NCBI GenBank assembly: GCA_015222915.1
Contig: JADFWE010000310.1
Location: 1 to 9,957 of the forward strand
DNA from: Pseudomonadota bacterium
GTDB taxonomy: Bacteria; Pseudomonadota; Gammaproteobacteria; SZUA-229
DNA: 9,957 nucleotides
Direction of reading: 5' to 3'
Shown: positions 1-6,477 of the stretch, piece after piece
How the letters are laid out: each line of letters opens with the position of its first letter
Position numbering within the stretch: the stretch's first letter is position 1
Notes under the pieces: model-generated
Database searches by the model: none
What the model was told of the DNA's origin: nothing
Seen by the model: only the letters and a program-made list of their open reading frames with translations
Translations under genes and position numbers: made by a program

Positions 1-121
1 GCAGTGCCCGACCTACGTAGTTACATACAAACAATGTTTTTATCTTCGCGTCTTTGCGGCTCTGCGCGAGAAATTTTGTTTTTTCTTGATGTCCGCTTCT
101 AGCCGACAACTGACATTCTGA
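1..121. other. Intergenic region after rlmKL, with a 9-bp-periodic GCG-rich element
   Basis: No coding sequence is visible. Bases 47-73 read as three consecutive 9-mers, CGCGTCTTT, GCGGCTCTG and CGCGAGAAA, with GCG recurring in phase. The outer parts form a short inverted repeat, TCGCG (46-50) and CGCGA (65-69). It is followed by a T-rich run at 74-85, so on the plus strand it could act as a weak terminator for a gene lying left of the window. On the minus strand no U-tract follows the stem, so it is not a convincing terminator for rlmKL. An 8-bp palindrome, CTACGTAG, lies at 13-20. Confidence 0.5.
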
Positions 122-2413
122 CTAACTGCAGTCCTTCAGTGCTTCTTCACTTTTCGTCAGACACCAGCTGCGATGCTGTGGCTTGCGTTTGAAATCTTCG
201 GTCGTGGTCAGGCGGGTGATCTCTTTCAGGTAACAGATACTTTCCAGGCTTTTATCCAGTTTGAAACCGCGTGAATTTGTCGAAAAGATAATCTGTCCGT
301 CATCGCTCAACAGAGCGAGACATCCGCTCAACAGCGCTTCATGATCACGGTTGATATCAAGCGCAGTATCCATCTTCTTGGAGTTTGAAAAAGTTGGCGG
401 ATCGATAAAGATCAGCTGATACTTTTTATTTTCTTTAACCGCACCCTGCATCCACTTCAGGCAATCATCCCGTATAAAGGTATGCTTACTGTCTGCATAG
501 ACACTGTGCTTATAACCATTGAGCGCGAGGTTTTCCTGCGCCCACTGCAGATAGGTATTCGACATATCGACAGTAGTGGTGCTGCTGGCACCGCCGGCGG
601 CTGCATAGACCGTGACGCTGCCGGTGTAGGCGAAAAGGTTCAGAAAAGTTTTATCTTTTGCCAGTTTCCTGATCAGTTGCCGGGTATTCCTGTGATCGAG
701 GAACAGGCCTGTATCGATGTAATCACGTACGTTGATTATAAACCTGAGATCATTCTCTGTAACTGTCAGTCTGTTTTTAGTATTGTTTTCCTGTGACGCA
801 TGCTGTTTCTGATACTGAGAGGAACCACTCTGTTTTTTACGGACTTTTAATACGACATTTTCCTGCGCTCTTTCCAGTACATCGGCCACGCTGTCGATGA
901 CGTCATTGATCCGCTGAAACGCACGGTTCCTGTCTACCGTCTTTGGTGCCTGATACTCCTGCACATACACCCAGTCCTCATAGATATCGATGGCAACCGC
1001 ATATTGCGGGATATCTGCGTCGTAGACACGGTAGCAAGTGATATCATTTTTTCTCGCCCATTTTTTCAGATGTTTGTAATTTTTCTTAAGGCGGTTGATA
1101 AACATCTGTGCATGTTCGTTATCACCCCTGGCGCGGTCACCTCCCCTGCTGGTGTCGACGACCTGTGTCCCGGTCGACAGGTCAGCTACTGTCTTCTCGT
1201 CGGATATTTCATGATTTTTTGCGTCGAGTGAATCGATACGGTACTGATATAATACTGATTTCAGCGCACCGTTATATAAGGTGTTTTTACGGAAGGCGCG
1301 CAAACCGATACTGCGCGCCAGTTCGGTTTCTGATGTGATGATGACAGCCGTCCAGCCATTAAAATGACTCTTGAGCTGTTTGCCAAAACGGTAGTACAGG
1401 GTCCGTAACAGCTGCACATCACCGATACGTTTTCCGTATGGCGGATTGCTGACGATCAGGCCTTTCTCATCTGAAGGCGGCACAAGGTCTTTTGTTGCAT
1501 CCTGAAGATTGACTTTGACCACGTAAGACAGACCGGCGAGCTGGATGTTCTTGCGGGCGATGCCGACGACCTGCTCACTATAGTCACTGCCGCGGATAAG
1601 CGGCATGTCTTCCATACCTTGTTGCTTTCTTTCTTCTGCATCCGAGATGATCTTCGACCATATCGTTCTATCAAACTGCTTCCAGGCGGTAAAGCCAAAT
1701 CCTGTAGCCTTGCCCTGCTGCTTATCTTTTAATCGTAACAGCCCCGGCGCCATATCGGCAGCCATCATCGCCGCTTCTATCAACAAGGTTCCACTACCGC
1801 ACATCGGATCAAAGAAAGACAGACCCTGCACATAGAAACTTTGCCATTTCGCGCGGTATAACATCGATGCGGCCAGGGTCTCTCTCAACGGTGCACTACC
1901 TGCCATCTGCCGGTAACCGCGTTTGTGCAATGCTTCGCCGGAAAGGTCGAGATACAACAGGCACTGTTTGTCACTGAGGTAGACATTGAGCCTTATATCA
2001 GGGTTATCTTTTTCGATAGAGGGGCGAAAGCCGGTGTTCTGGGTAAACTGGTCGACGATGGCATCTTTGACACGCAGTGTCGCATAATGACTGTTATTGA
2101 CCACAGAGTGTGAACTGAAGCAATCTATTGCCAGGGTGTGATCTTCACAGAAGTGTTCTGACCAGTCGACGGCGATGATCTCGCTATACAGGTCGTCATC
2201 TGTTTTTATATCGAAAGCTTTTAGCTGCAGCAAGATACGGCTGGCGACACGCGACCAGAGACAGGCGCTGTATGCCAGTGCCATCTCACCGCTGAACGAG
2301 ATACCACCGGTACTGATTTTTAACTGGCTGACACCTAACTGTTCGAGTTCTTTCTGCAGCAGGTCTTCGACACCTTTGGAACAGGTCGCAAAAAAATGAT
2401 TAGTAACGTTCAA
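122..2413 (-). CDS. rlmKL: Bifunctional 23S rRNA methyltransferase RlmKL
   Basis: RlmKL methylates 23S rRNA during 50S assembly. In E. coli the N-terminal half makes m2G2445 and the C-terminal half m7G2069, both using S-adenosylmethionine. The 763-residue product has a THUMP-type RNA-binding region (about 40-155). The first methyltransferase carries DPMCGSG (202-208) and the catalytic SNPPYG (322-327). The second carries NLFAYTGS (592-599) and DPPTFSNSKK (671-680). The match to E. coli RlmL as I recall it is nearly end to end. The protein is about 60 residues longer than the 702-residue E. coli enzyme, mainly through a polar linker at about 397-435 and another at about 527-548. The start is TTG: translation from it gives the family N-terminus (FATCSKGVEDLL), an in-frame TAG lies just upstream, and no ATG lies between. 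GGAG and AGGG stretches precede the TTG by 10 and 5 bases. The gene stands alone behind kdsB and its probable terminator. Confidence 0.96.
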   Translation of the reverse strand: MNVTNHFFATCSKGVEDLLQKELEQLGVSQLKISTGGISFSGEMALAYSACLWSRVASRILLQLKAFDIKTDDDLYSEIIAVDWSEHFCEDHTLAIDCFSSHSVVNNSHYATLRVKDAIVDQFTQNTGFRPSIEKDNPDIRLNVYLSDKQCLLYLDLSGEALHKRGYRQMAGSAPLRETLAASMLYRAKWQSFYVQGLSFFDPMCGSGTLLIEAAMMAADMAPGLLRLKDKQQGKATGFGFTAWKQFDRTIWSKIISDAEERKQQGMEDMPLIRGSDYSEQVVGIARKNIQLAGLSYVVKVNLQDATKDLVPPSDEKGLIVSNPPYGKRIGDVQLLRTLYYRFGKQLKSHFNGWTAVIITSETELARSIGLRAFRKNTLYNGALKSVLYQYRIDSLDAKNHEISDEKTVADLSTGTQVVDTSRGGDRARGDNEHAQMFINRLKKNYKHLKKWARKNDITCYRVYDADIPQYAVAIDIYEDWVYVQEYQAPKTVDRNRAFQRINDVIDSVADVLERAQENVVLKVRKKQSGSSQYQKQHASQENNTKNRLTVTENDLRFIINVRDYIDTGLFLDHRNTRQLIRKLAKDKTFLNLFAYTGSVTVYAAAGGASSTTTVDMSNTYLQWAQENLALNGYKHSVYADSKHTFIRDDCLKWMQGAVKENKKYQLIFIDPPTFSNSKKMDTALDINRDHEALLSGCLALLSDDGQIIFSTNSRGFKLDKSLESICYLKEITRLTTTEDFKRKPQHRSWCLTKSEEALKDCS

Positions 2414-2438
2414 AACGGCCCTGCTCCCAATATGGACG

Positions 2439-2461
2439 ATATAAATAGACTATATAAATAG
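2439..2461. repeat. Tandem pair of 10-bp AT-rich direct repeats upstream of rlmKL
   Basis: ATATAAATAG occurs perfectly at 2439-2448 and 2452-2461, a 13-bp period. On the minus strand this is CTATTTATAT twice, 26-48 bases upstream of the rlmKL TTG. The boxes resemble -10 elements (TATTTA, TATAGT), but no convincing -35 was found at normal spacing. They may be duplicated promoter material or a protein-binding site. Confidence 0.5.
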
Positions 2462-2501
2462 GCGATGTGATAGACGATCTAAGAAGACCAGGGATGTTAA
2501 C

Positions 2502-2530
2502 TAAAAATAATAGCCATGCACAACTGGCTA
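2502..2530 (-). terminator. Probable rho-independent terminator of kdsB
   Basis: Read on the minus strand, TAGCCA (2530-2525), an 8-nt loop and TGGCTA (2516-2511) form a hairpin followed directly by TTATTTTTA (2510-2502). It sits 32 bp after the kdsB stop codon, a usual place for a terminator. The stem is only 6 bp with three G-C pairs, so efficiency may be modest. The same bases can take part in longer pairings in this gap. Confidence 0.5.
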
Positions 2531-2561
2531 ACATCGCCGTCACTATAAAACAGATCGGTGT

Positions 2562-3308
2562 CTATCGGCGCGGCGCTATCTGTATCTTCACCGTCTCGAT
2601 ATCTTCTTCGGTATAGACCCGCTGGCCGATCAGGCTGTTGGCTTCAGCGGCATGGATCTTCATGCCATTATATAACAGTTTCAGTTCTTCTATATTCTCG
2701 CAACGGTCCAGCTCACTCTGCGGGAAGTTTTTGTATATCCGTAACAGACCTGCGCGGTAGGCATTGATGCCGATCGAACATTTATAATCACTGATCTGTT
2801 CATCCTCTGAATACACATGCGGTATCGGCTGACGGCTGAGGTACATGACTAGATCAGAATTATCCACGACCAGATTGACCGTACTGCGCTTGACGGCGAC
2901 CTCATGTGACACCCGTGAGTACAGGATAGCGCAGTCAGCATCGGCATGCGCCTCCAGGTTTTCCGCTACCTGGTTGATGATGGATGATGGTGTCAGCGGT
3001 GCATCTCCGGGGAAATTGACTACGATATGCTCATCCCCCCAGCCCATCTTATCCACCACTTCTGCCAGCCGGCTGATGCCGCTCAGTTCTTCATCGACGA
3101 TCATGCACACGGTCGCACCAAAGTCCTCTGCCGCCATGCCGATGCGCGGACTGTCCGTGGCGATAACGATCTCGGATGCAGCTGCGCCTTGCGCACTTTC
3201 AAACACATACTGGATCATCGGTTTACCATGGATATCGGCCATGGCTTTGTGGTGGAAGTCATTCTTATCGAAGATGGCGAGAATAATTATTTTAAAATCA
3301 TCAATCAT
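2562..3308 (-). CDS. kdsB: Divergent KdsB-like cytidylyltransferase, probably catalytically altered
   Basis: KdsB joins CTP and Kdo to give CMP-Kdo for the lipopolysaccharide core. This 248-residue product has the same length as E. coli KdsB and aligns without obvious gaps through DIHGKPMIQYV (25-35), VIATD (48-52), SGISRLAEVV (76-85), VNFPGDAP (97-104), YLSRQPIP (156-163), INAYRAG (181-187) and the C-terminal VYTEED (231-236). Against the recalled E. coli sequence, the signature PARYASTRLPGKP reads LAIFDKNDFHHKA here, so both arginines are gone and only the lysine (K21) remains. QGDEP is PGDAP, with the aspartate kept. The C-terminal metal-binding aspartate (VDTPED) is tyrosine (Y232). The frame is intact, so this is not simple decay. 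The start is ATG, with TAA 15 bases upstream in frame and no Shine-Dalgarno. Synteny after the Trm112-like gene supports KdsB ancestry. Normal CMP-Kdo synthetase activity is doubtful. Confidence 0.8.
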   Translation of the reverse strand: MIDDFKIIILAIFDKNDFHHKAMADIHGKPMIQYVFESAQGAAASEIVIATDSPRIGMAAEDFGATVCMIVDEELSGISRLAEVVDKMGWGDEHIVVNFPGDAPLTPSSIINQVAENLEAHADADCAILYSRVSHEVAVKRSTVNLVVDNSDLVMYLSRQPIPHVYSEDEQISDYKCSIGINAYRAGLLRIYKNFPQSELDRCENIEELKLLYNGMKIHAAEANSLIGQRVYTEEDIETVKIQIAPRR

Positions 3309-3319
3309 AAGGGGTATAG

Positions 3320-3325
3320 ATTATA
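3320..3325 (-). promoter_or_regulatory. Possible -10 box immediately upstream of kdsB
   Basis: On the minus strand a perfect TATAAT occupies 3325-3320, 11 bases before the kdsB ATG. Initiation about 7 bases downstream would leave a leader of only about 5 nt. No good -35 hexamer lies 16-18 bp upstream (ACTATT is the best at 17), so the site may be chance AT-rich sequence. Confidence 0.3.
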
Positions 3326-3401
3326 TCGGGTTTAGATAGAGGAATAGTTTAGTCTAGTTTCGTGAGATCAGACATGCATATAATGATTTATCGACCACAA
3401 G

Positions 3402-3423
3402 GGTTACCGAGAACTCCGTAACC
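3402..3423. promoter_or_regulatory. 22-bp operator-like palindrome between ycaR and kdsB
   Basis: GGTTAC (3402-3407) and GTAACC (3418-3423) are perfect inverted 6-mers. Inside them GAG (3409-3411) and CTC (3414-3416) are also inverted, so 18 of 22 positions are symmetric around a central AA. No U-tract follows on the minus strand, which argues against a terminator. It lies 94-115 bases upstream of kdsB in a 181-bp non-coding gap where nothing else was recognised. Confidence 0.45.
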
Positions 3424-3489
3424 GTACAAAACTGCTCTGATTTGCAAAAGATCAAGGATGCAGCGCACAGATCCGCCGTCCAGTTTCCG

Positions 3490-3663
3490 CTATTGATCAT
3501 CATCAAGTTTTCGTGCATCGGAGCGCAGTAAAACAGGCACATTTTTGCGTACCGGATAGGCCAGCCGGTCGCGTTCACAGACCAGCTCGTTCTGTCTTGA
3601 GCGATACTGTAGCTGGCCTTTACAGACCGGGCACACCAGTATCTTCAGGAGCTTTTTCTTCAT
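3490..3663 (-). CDS. ycaR: Trm112-like zinc-ribbon protein (YcaR / UPF0434 family)
   Basis: This is a complete 57-residue protein. It begins MKKKLLKILVCPVCKGQL, with CPVC at 11-14, a third cysteine at 29 (ELVC) and the family's LAYPVR segment at 34-39, followed by VPVLL (42-46) and DAR (49-51). This matches bacterial Trm112-like proteins of about 60 residues that sit between lpxK and kdsB in many gammaproteobacteria. Eukaryotic and archaeal Trm112 proteins bind and stabilise class I methyltransferases; the bacterial role is not well defined. The family segment DGIP reads KNVP here and the usual acidic residue after VLL is arginine, so the protein is more basic than typical relatives. A strong ribosome-binding site, GGGGTGA, ends 4 bases before the ATG. 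The gap to the lpxK stop is 16 bp, so it is the last gene of the lipid A operon. A 181-bp gap to kdsB follows. Confidence 0.92.
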   Translation of the reverse strand: MKKKLLKILVCPVCKGQLQYRSRQNELVCERDRLAYPVRKNVPVLLRSDARKLDDDQ

Positions 3664-3679
3664 CGCGTCACCCCGGGCA

Positions 3680-4699
3680 TCAATCCTGTTTACTCATTAA
3701 TGGTAACAGCAGGGTATCCAGTTTCGCGCACAGCGTAGCTGACATAGCCGCCTGTACCGTTACCTGCCAGCTATCGGACAAGTCCAGTCGATGGCATTTT
3801 ACTGCATCTTTTTCCGTCATGATGATGGTGTCGTGCTGCCATCCTGAAAAATCGTCCTGTCGATAATGGTGATGATCCGGGAAACCATGTTCGATCAGTG
3901 TCAGCCCGGTGCCTTTCATCTGGCTAAAAAAGCGTGAGGGATTACCGATACCGGCAACAGCATGTATTGTATCGGCGGAGTAGCGACTGGCAAAACTTTC
4001 CAGCGACATCTGTTCACTGCCATCAAGGCGGCTGATTTCGACGATCTTCAGCTGATAGCTGCACTGCCCGTCCGTTACTGCCGCCGTTGAGCCACCGTTA
4101 TAGACGACGATATCGACCTCCTGCAAGCGTGATTTTCTCTCCCGAAGTGGCCCGGCAGGCAAACAGAAACCGTTGCCCAGACCGCGTTCAGCATCGATCA
4201 CAGCGATCTCCAGTGAACGCTGCATACGGTAGTGCTGTAATCCATCATCGGATAACACGATATCGCAATCATTGCTCGCCAGCAGGTAATCGACGGCAGC
4301 GACCCGGTCGGCACCGACAACCAGCGGTACGCCGGTTCGGCTGACGATCATCGACGGTTCATCACCGACCAGCGCTGCAGGATCGTTTTCACCGAGCTGC
4401 CTGATACCATCAAAACTACCGCCATATCCACGGCTGACAACGCCCGGCCTGAAACCTCTGGCTAGCAGGTATTCGCACAGCGCGATCAATAGTGGTGTCT
4501 TACCGCTGCCACCGGCAACGATATTACCGACCACGATGAGCGGCACTTCAGCTTTGAAACTTTTCTTTAAACCCAGGCGATAAGCTCTGCGGCGCATGAT
4601 ACTGAGCAGGCAGAACAGCCATGACAGCGGCAGCAATAACCAGACGACAGGATTTGAACCATACCAGGCATTTTCGAGGGTTTTCCTGGCCGATTTCAT
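3680..4699 (-). CDS. lpxK: Tetraacyldisaccharide 4'-kinase LpxK
   Basis: LpxK phosphorylates the 4' position of the tetraacylated disaccharide 1-phosphate to form lipid IVA, at the cytoplasmic face of the inner membrane. The 339-residue protein is of normal family length. It begins with a hydrophobic, membrane-associated segment (about 18-33) before the basic patch RRRAYRLGLKK. The P-loop is GGSGKTP (63-69). Further family motifs are RGYGG (90-94), VGDEP (111-115), DDGLQHYR (151-158), LPAGPLRE (180-187), GIGNP (250-254), FPDHH (273-277) and MTEKDAVKC (294-302). All expected landmarks are present, so it should be active. The gap to msbA is 25 bp and the coupling of kinase and flippase (valB/valA in Francisella) is well known. 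No clear Shine-Dalgarno precedes the ATG; initiation may depend on translation coming from msbA. Confidence 0.97.
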   Translation of the reverse strand: MKSARKTLENAWYGSNPVVWLLLPLSWLFCLLSIMRRRAYRLGLKKSFKAEVPLIVVGNIVAGGSGKTPLLIALCEYLLARGFRPGVVSRGYGGSFDGIRQLGENDPAALVGDEPSMIVSRTGVPLVVGADRVAAVDYLLASNDCDIVLSDDGLQHYRMQRSLEIAVIDAERGLGNGFCLPAGPLRERKSRLQEVDIVVYNGGSTAAVTDGQCSYQLKIVEISRLDGSEQMSLESFASRYSADTIHAVAGIGNPSRFFSQMKGTGLTLIEHGFPDHHHYRQDDFSGWQHDTIIMTEKDAVKCHRLDLSDSWQVTVQAAMSATLCAKLDTLLLPLMSKQD

Positions 4700-4724
4700 G
4701 ATGGGCTAAGGACAGATCCAGAGA

Positions 4725-6470
4725 TCAATCTTCAAAATTGATCTGATGCAGAGCGGCGTAGTGCCCCTTAACAGCAAGCAGTTCATCATGGGTGCCGGAT
4801 TCTACGATGCGACCCTTGTCCATGACCACGATAACGTCAGCATTCTCTATGGTCGACAGACGATGCGCGATGACTAAGGTAGTACGATTTTCCATCAGTT
4901 TTTCCAGAGATTCCTGAATGTAACGTTCAGACTCGGTATCCAGCGCCGATGTGGCCTCATCGAGGATAAGGATGGGGGCATCTTTTAACAGCGCCCGCGC
5001 GATCGCGATACGCTGGCGCTGGCCACCGGACAGCATGACACCGCGTTCGCCGACCATGGTCTGGAACCCGTTGTTGGACTCCTCGATAAAGTCATAGGCA
5101 TATGCAGCCTTTGCTGCTTTGATAACCTCATCGTGATGAAATTTTTTCATCGTGCCATAGGCGATATTGTGTTCGATGGTATCGTTGAACAGCACCACAT
5201 CCTGACCGACGTATGAGATATGGCTGCGCAGGTTATCGAGACCATAATCCTGTATACCGATGCCATCGATCAGGATTTTTCCCTGAGAGATCTCATACAG
5301 CCGGGGGATAAGGTTCAGCAACGTCGATTTACCGCTGCCGGAACGGCCGACAAAAGCCACGGTCTGCCCGGCATCGATCGTCAGGTTGATATCCTGCAGC
5401 GCTGGCTCGCTCTCACCCTGGTAACGGAAAGTCAGGCTCTCGAACTCGACCAGTCCCCGCACCGAATCCGTCTGATAGTCGCCCTTATCGACTTCCGGTT
5501 TCAGGTCGATGAAATTAAAGACACTCTCCGCCGCAGCGATGCCGCGCTGCAGTTCACTGACGATCGAGGTCAGTGAACGAACCGGCGGCAACAGCATGGA
5601 CATGGCGGTGATGAAGGAAACGAAGGTACCCACGGAAATCTCTTCTATCATGCTGCCCTGTGTCGCCAGGTGGATGATCAGCGCCAGGGCGCAGGCGATC
5701 AACAGCTGCACGATCGGTGAACTCAGGGCCGATGTCATCTGCATGCGCAGGTGCTGGCGGCGGTTATGGTCGTTTACGTCTGAGAATTGCTCTCTCTCAT
5801 AATCAATGCCGCCGAATATCTTCACTACCAGCTGGCCTTTGATAGCCTCTTCGACGATACGCGAGACATCACCCATGCTGTTCTGGATATTGCGGCTGAT
5901 CTTGCGGAACCGTTTCGAGATACTGATTACCAGGAATGCCACCACCGGTGCTACCACGATAAACACCAGCGCCAGCCTGGTATTGAGGTAGAACATCCAG
6001 CTGACCAGTGCGATAACGGTCAGCGCGTCGCGGATAAAGACGGTAATGGCTTTGGTGGTGGAATTAGCGACCTGCTCCACATCATAGGAAAATTTGGAGA
6101 TGAGCTCGCCGGTCGTCGCCTGATCATAAAAAGATTTTGGCAGGGAGACCAGGCGCGAGAACATCTCGTTGCGCAATTCACGGATAACGTTACGCCCGAT
6201 GACGCTCATACCGTAGCTGGAGATAAAGGCACCGATGACACGGATAAAGAAGATACCGATCAGCGCTATCGGTACCCATCTGATGGTCTCCGGATCACGC
6301 TCGACGAAACTGCCATCCATCATGGGCTGCATCAGCGCAGGAAAAGCAGTAGACGCAGCAGCGACGATGATCATACCGAGGATAGCTATCGCAAAGATCG
6401 CCTTGTAGACCAGCGCGTAGGACAGTAGACGCCGGTACAGATATAAACTGCTGGATGTGCTGGCTGACAT
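4725..6470 (-). CDS. msbA: Lipid A export ABC transporter MsbA
   Basis: MsbA is a homodimeric half-transporter that flips core-lipid A across the inner membrane using ATP. The 581-residue protein (582 in E. coli) has a six-helix membrane domain (about 20-315) and a nucleotide-binding domain (about 340-578). The latter has Walker A GRSGSGKST (375-383), Q-loop glutamine 423, signature LSGGQ (480-484), Walker B ILILDEATSALD (500-511) and switch histidine 536. All catalytic residues are intact. The start at ATG 6470 gives MSASTSSSLYLYRRLL, like family members. An upstream in-frame start at 6575 would add 35 proline- and serine-rich residues that merely read exbD in another frame. The gap to exbD is 7 bp with no nearby Shine-Dalgarno (GAGG is 15 bases away), so translational coupling is likely. 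Confidence 0.97.
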   Translation of the reverse strand: MSASTSSSLYLYRRLLSYALVYKAIFAIAILGMIIVAAASTAFPALMQPMMDGSFVERDPETIRWVPIALIGIFFIRVIGAFISSYGMSVIGRNVIRELRNEMFSRLVSLPKSFYDQATTGELISKFSYDVEQVANSTTKAITVFIRDALTVIALVSWMFYLNTRLALVFIVVAPVVAFLVISISKRFRKISRNIQNSMGDVSRIVEEAIKGQLVVKIFGGIDYEREQFSDVNDHNRRQHLRMQMTSALSSPIVQLLIACALALIIHLATQGSMIEEISVGTFVSFITAMSMLLPPVRSLTSIVSELQRGIAAAESVFNFIDLKPEVDKGDYQTDSVRGLVEFESLTFRYQGESEPALQDINLTIDAGQTVAFVGRSGSGKSTLLNLIPRLYEISQGKILIDGIGIQDYGLDNLRSHISYVGQDVVLFNDTIEHNIAYGTMKKFHHDEVIKAAKAAYAYDFIEESNNGFQTMVGERGVMLSGGQRQRIAIARALLKDAPILILDEATSALDTESERYIQESLEKLMENRTTLVIAHRLSTIENADVIVVMDKGRIVESGTHDELLAVKGHYAALHQINFED

Positions 6471-6477
6471 AAGAGTT

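Noticed and set aside
91..107. GTCCGC-TTCTA-GCCGAC hairpin as the rlmKL terminator
   Set aside because: The stem has a central mismatch and no U-run follows on the minus strand, so it is too weak to call.
3240..3308. Compensating frameshifts as an explanation of the altered KdsB signature
   Set aside because: The other two minus-strand frames across the segment do not restore RLPGKP: one contains a stop and the other reads SPSSIRMTSTTKPW. Flanking conserved residues stay in one frame with the correct spacing.
2845..3339. Plus-strand open frame of 164 codons opposite kdsB
   Set aside because: It is serine- and threonine-rich shadow coding with no family resemblance, while the minus strand aligns with KdsB over its whole length.
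3354..3578. Minus-strand 74-codon open frame in the ycaR-kdsB spacer
   Set aside because: It overlaps the start of a different and convincing frame (the Trm112-like protein) and has no motif; it appears to be chance.
5787..6428. Plus-strand open frame of 213 codons
   Set aside because: It is exactly antisense to the MsbA membrane domain. Its Asp/His/Arg-rich composition is what the complement of hydrophobic codons produces, and it has no recognisable motif.
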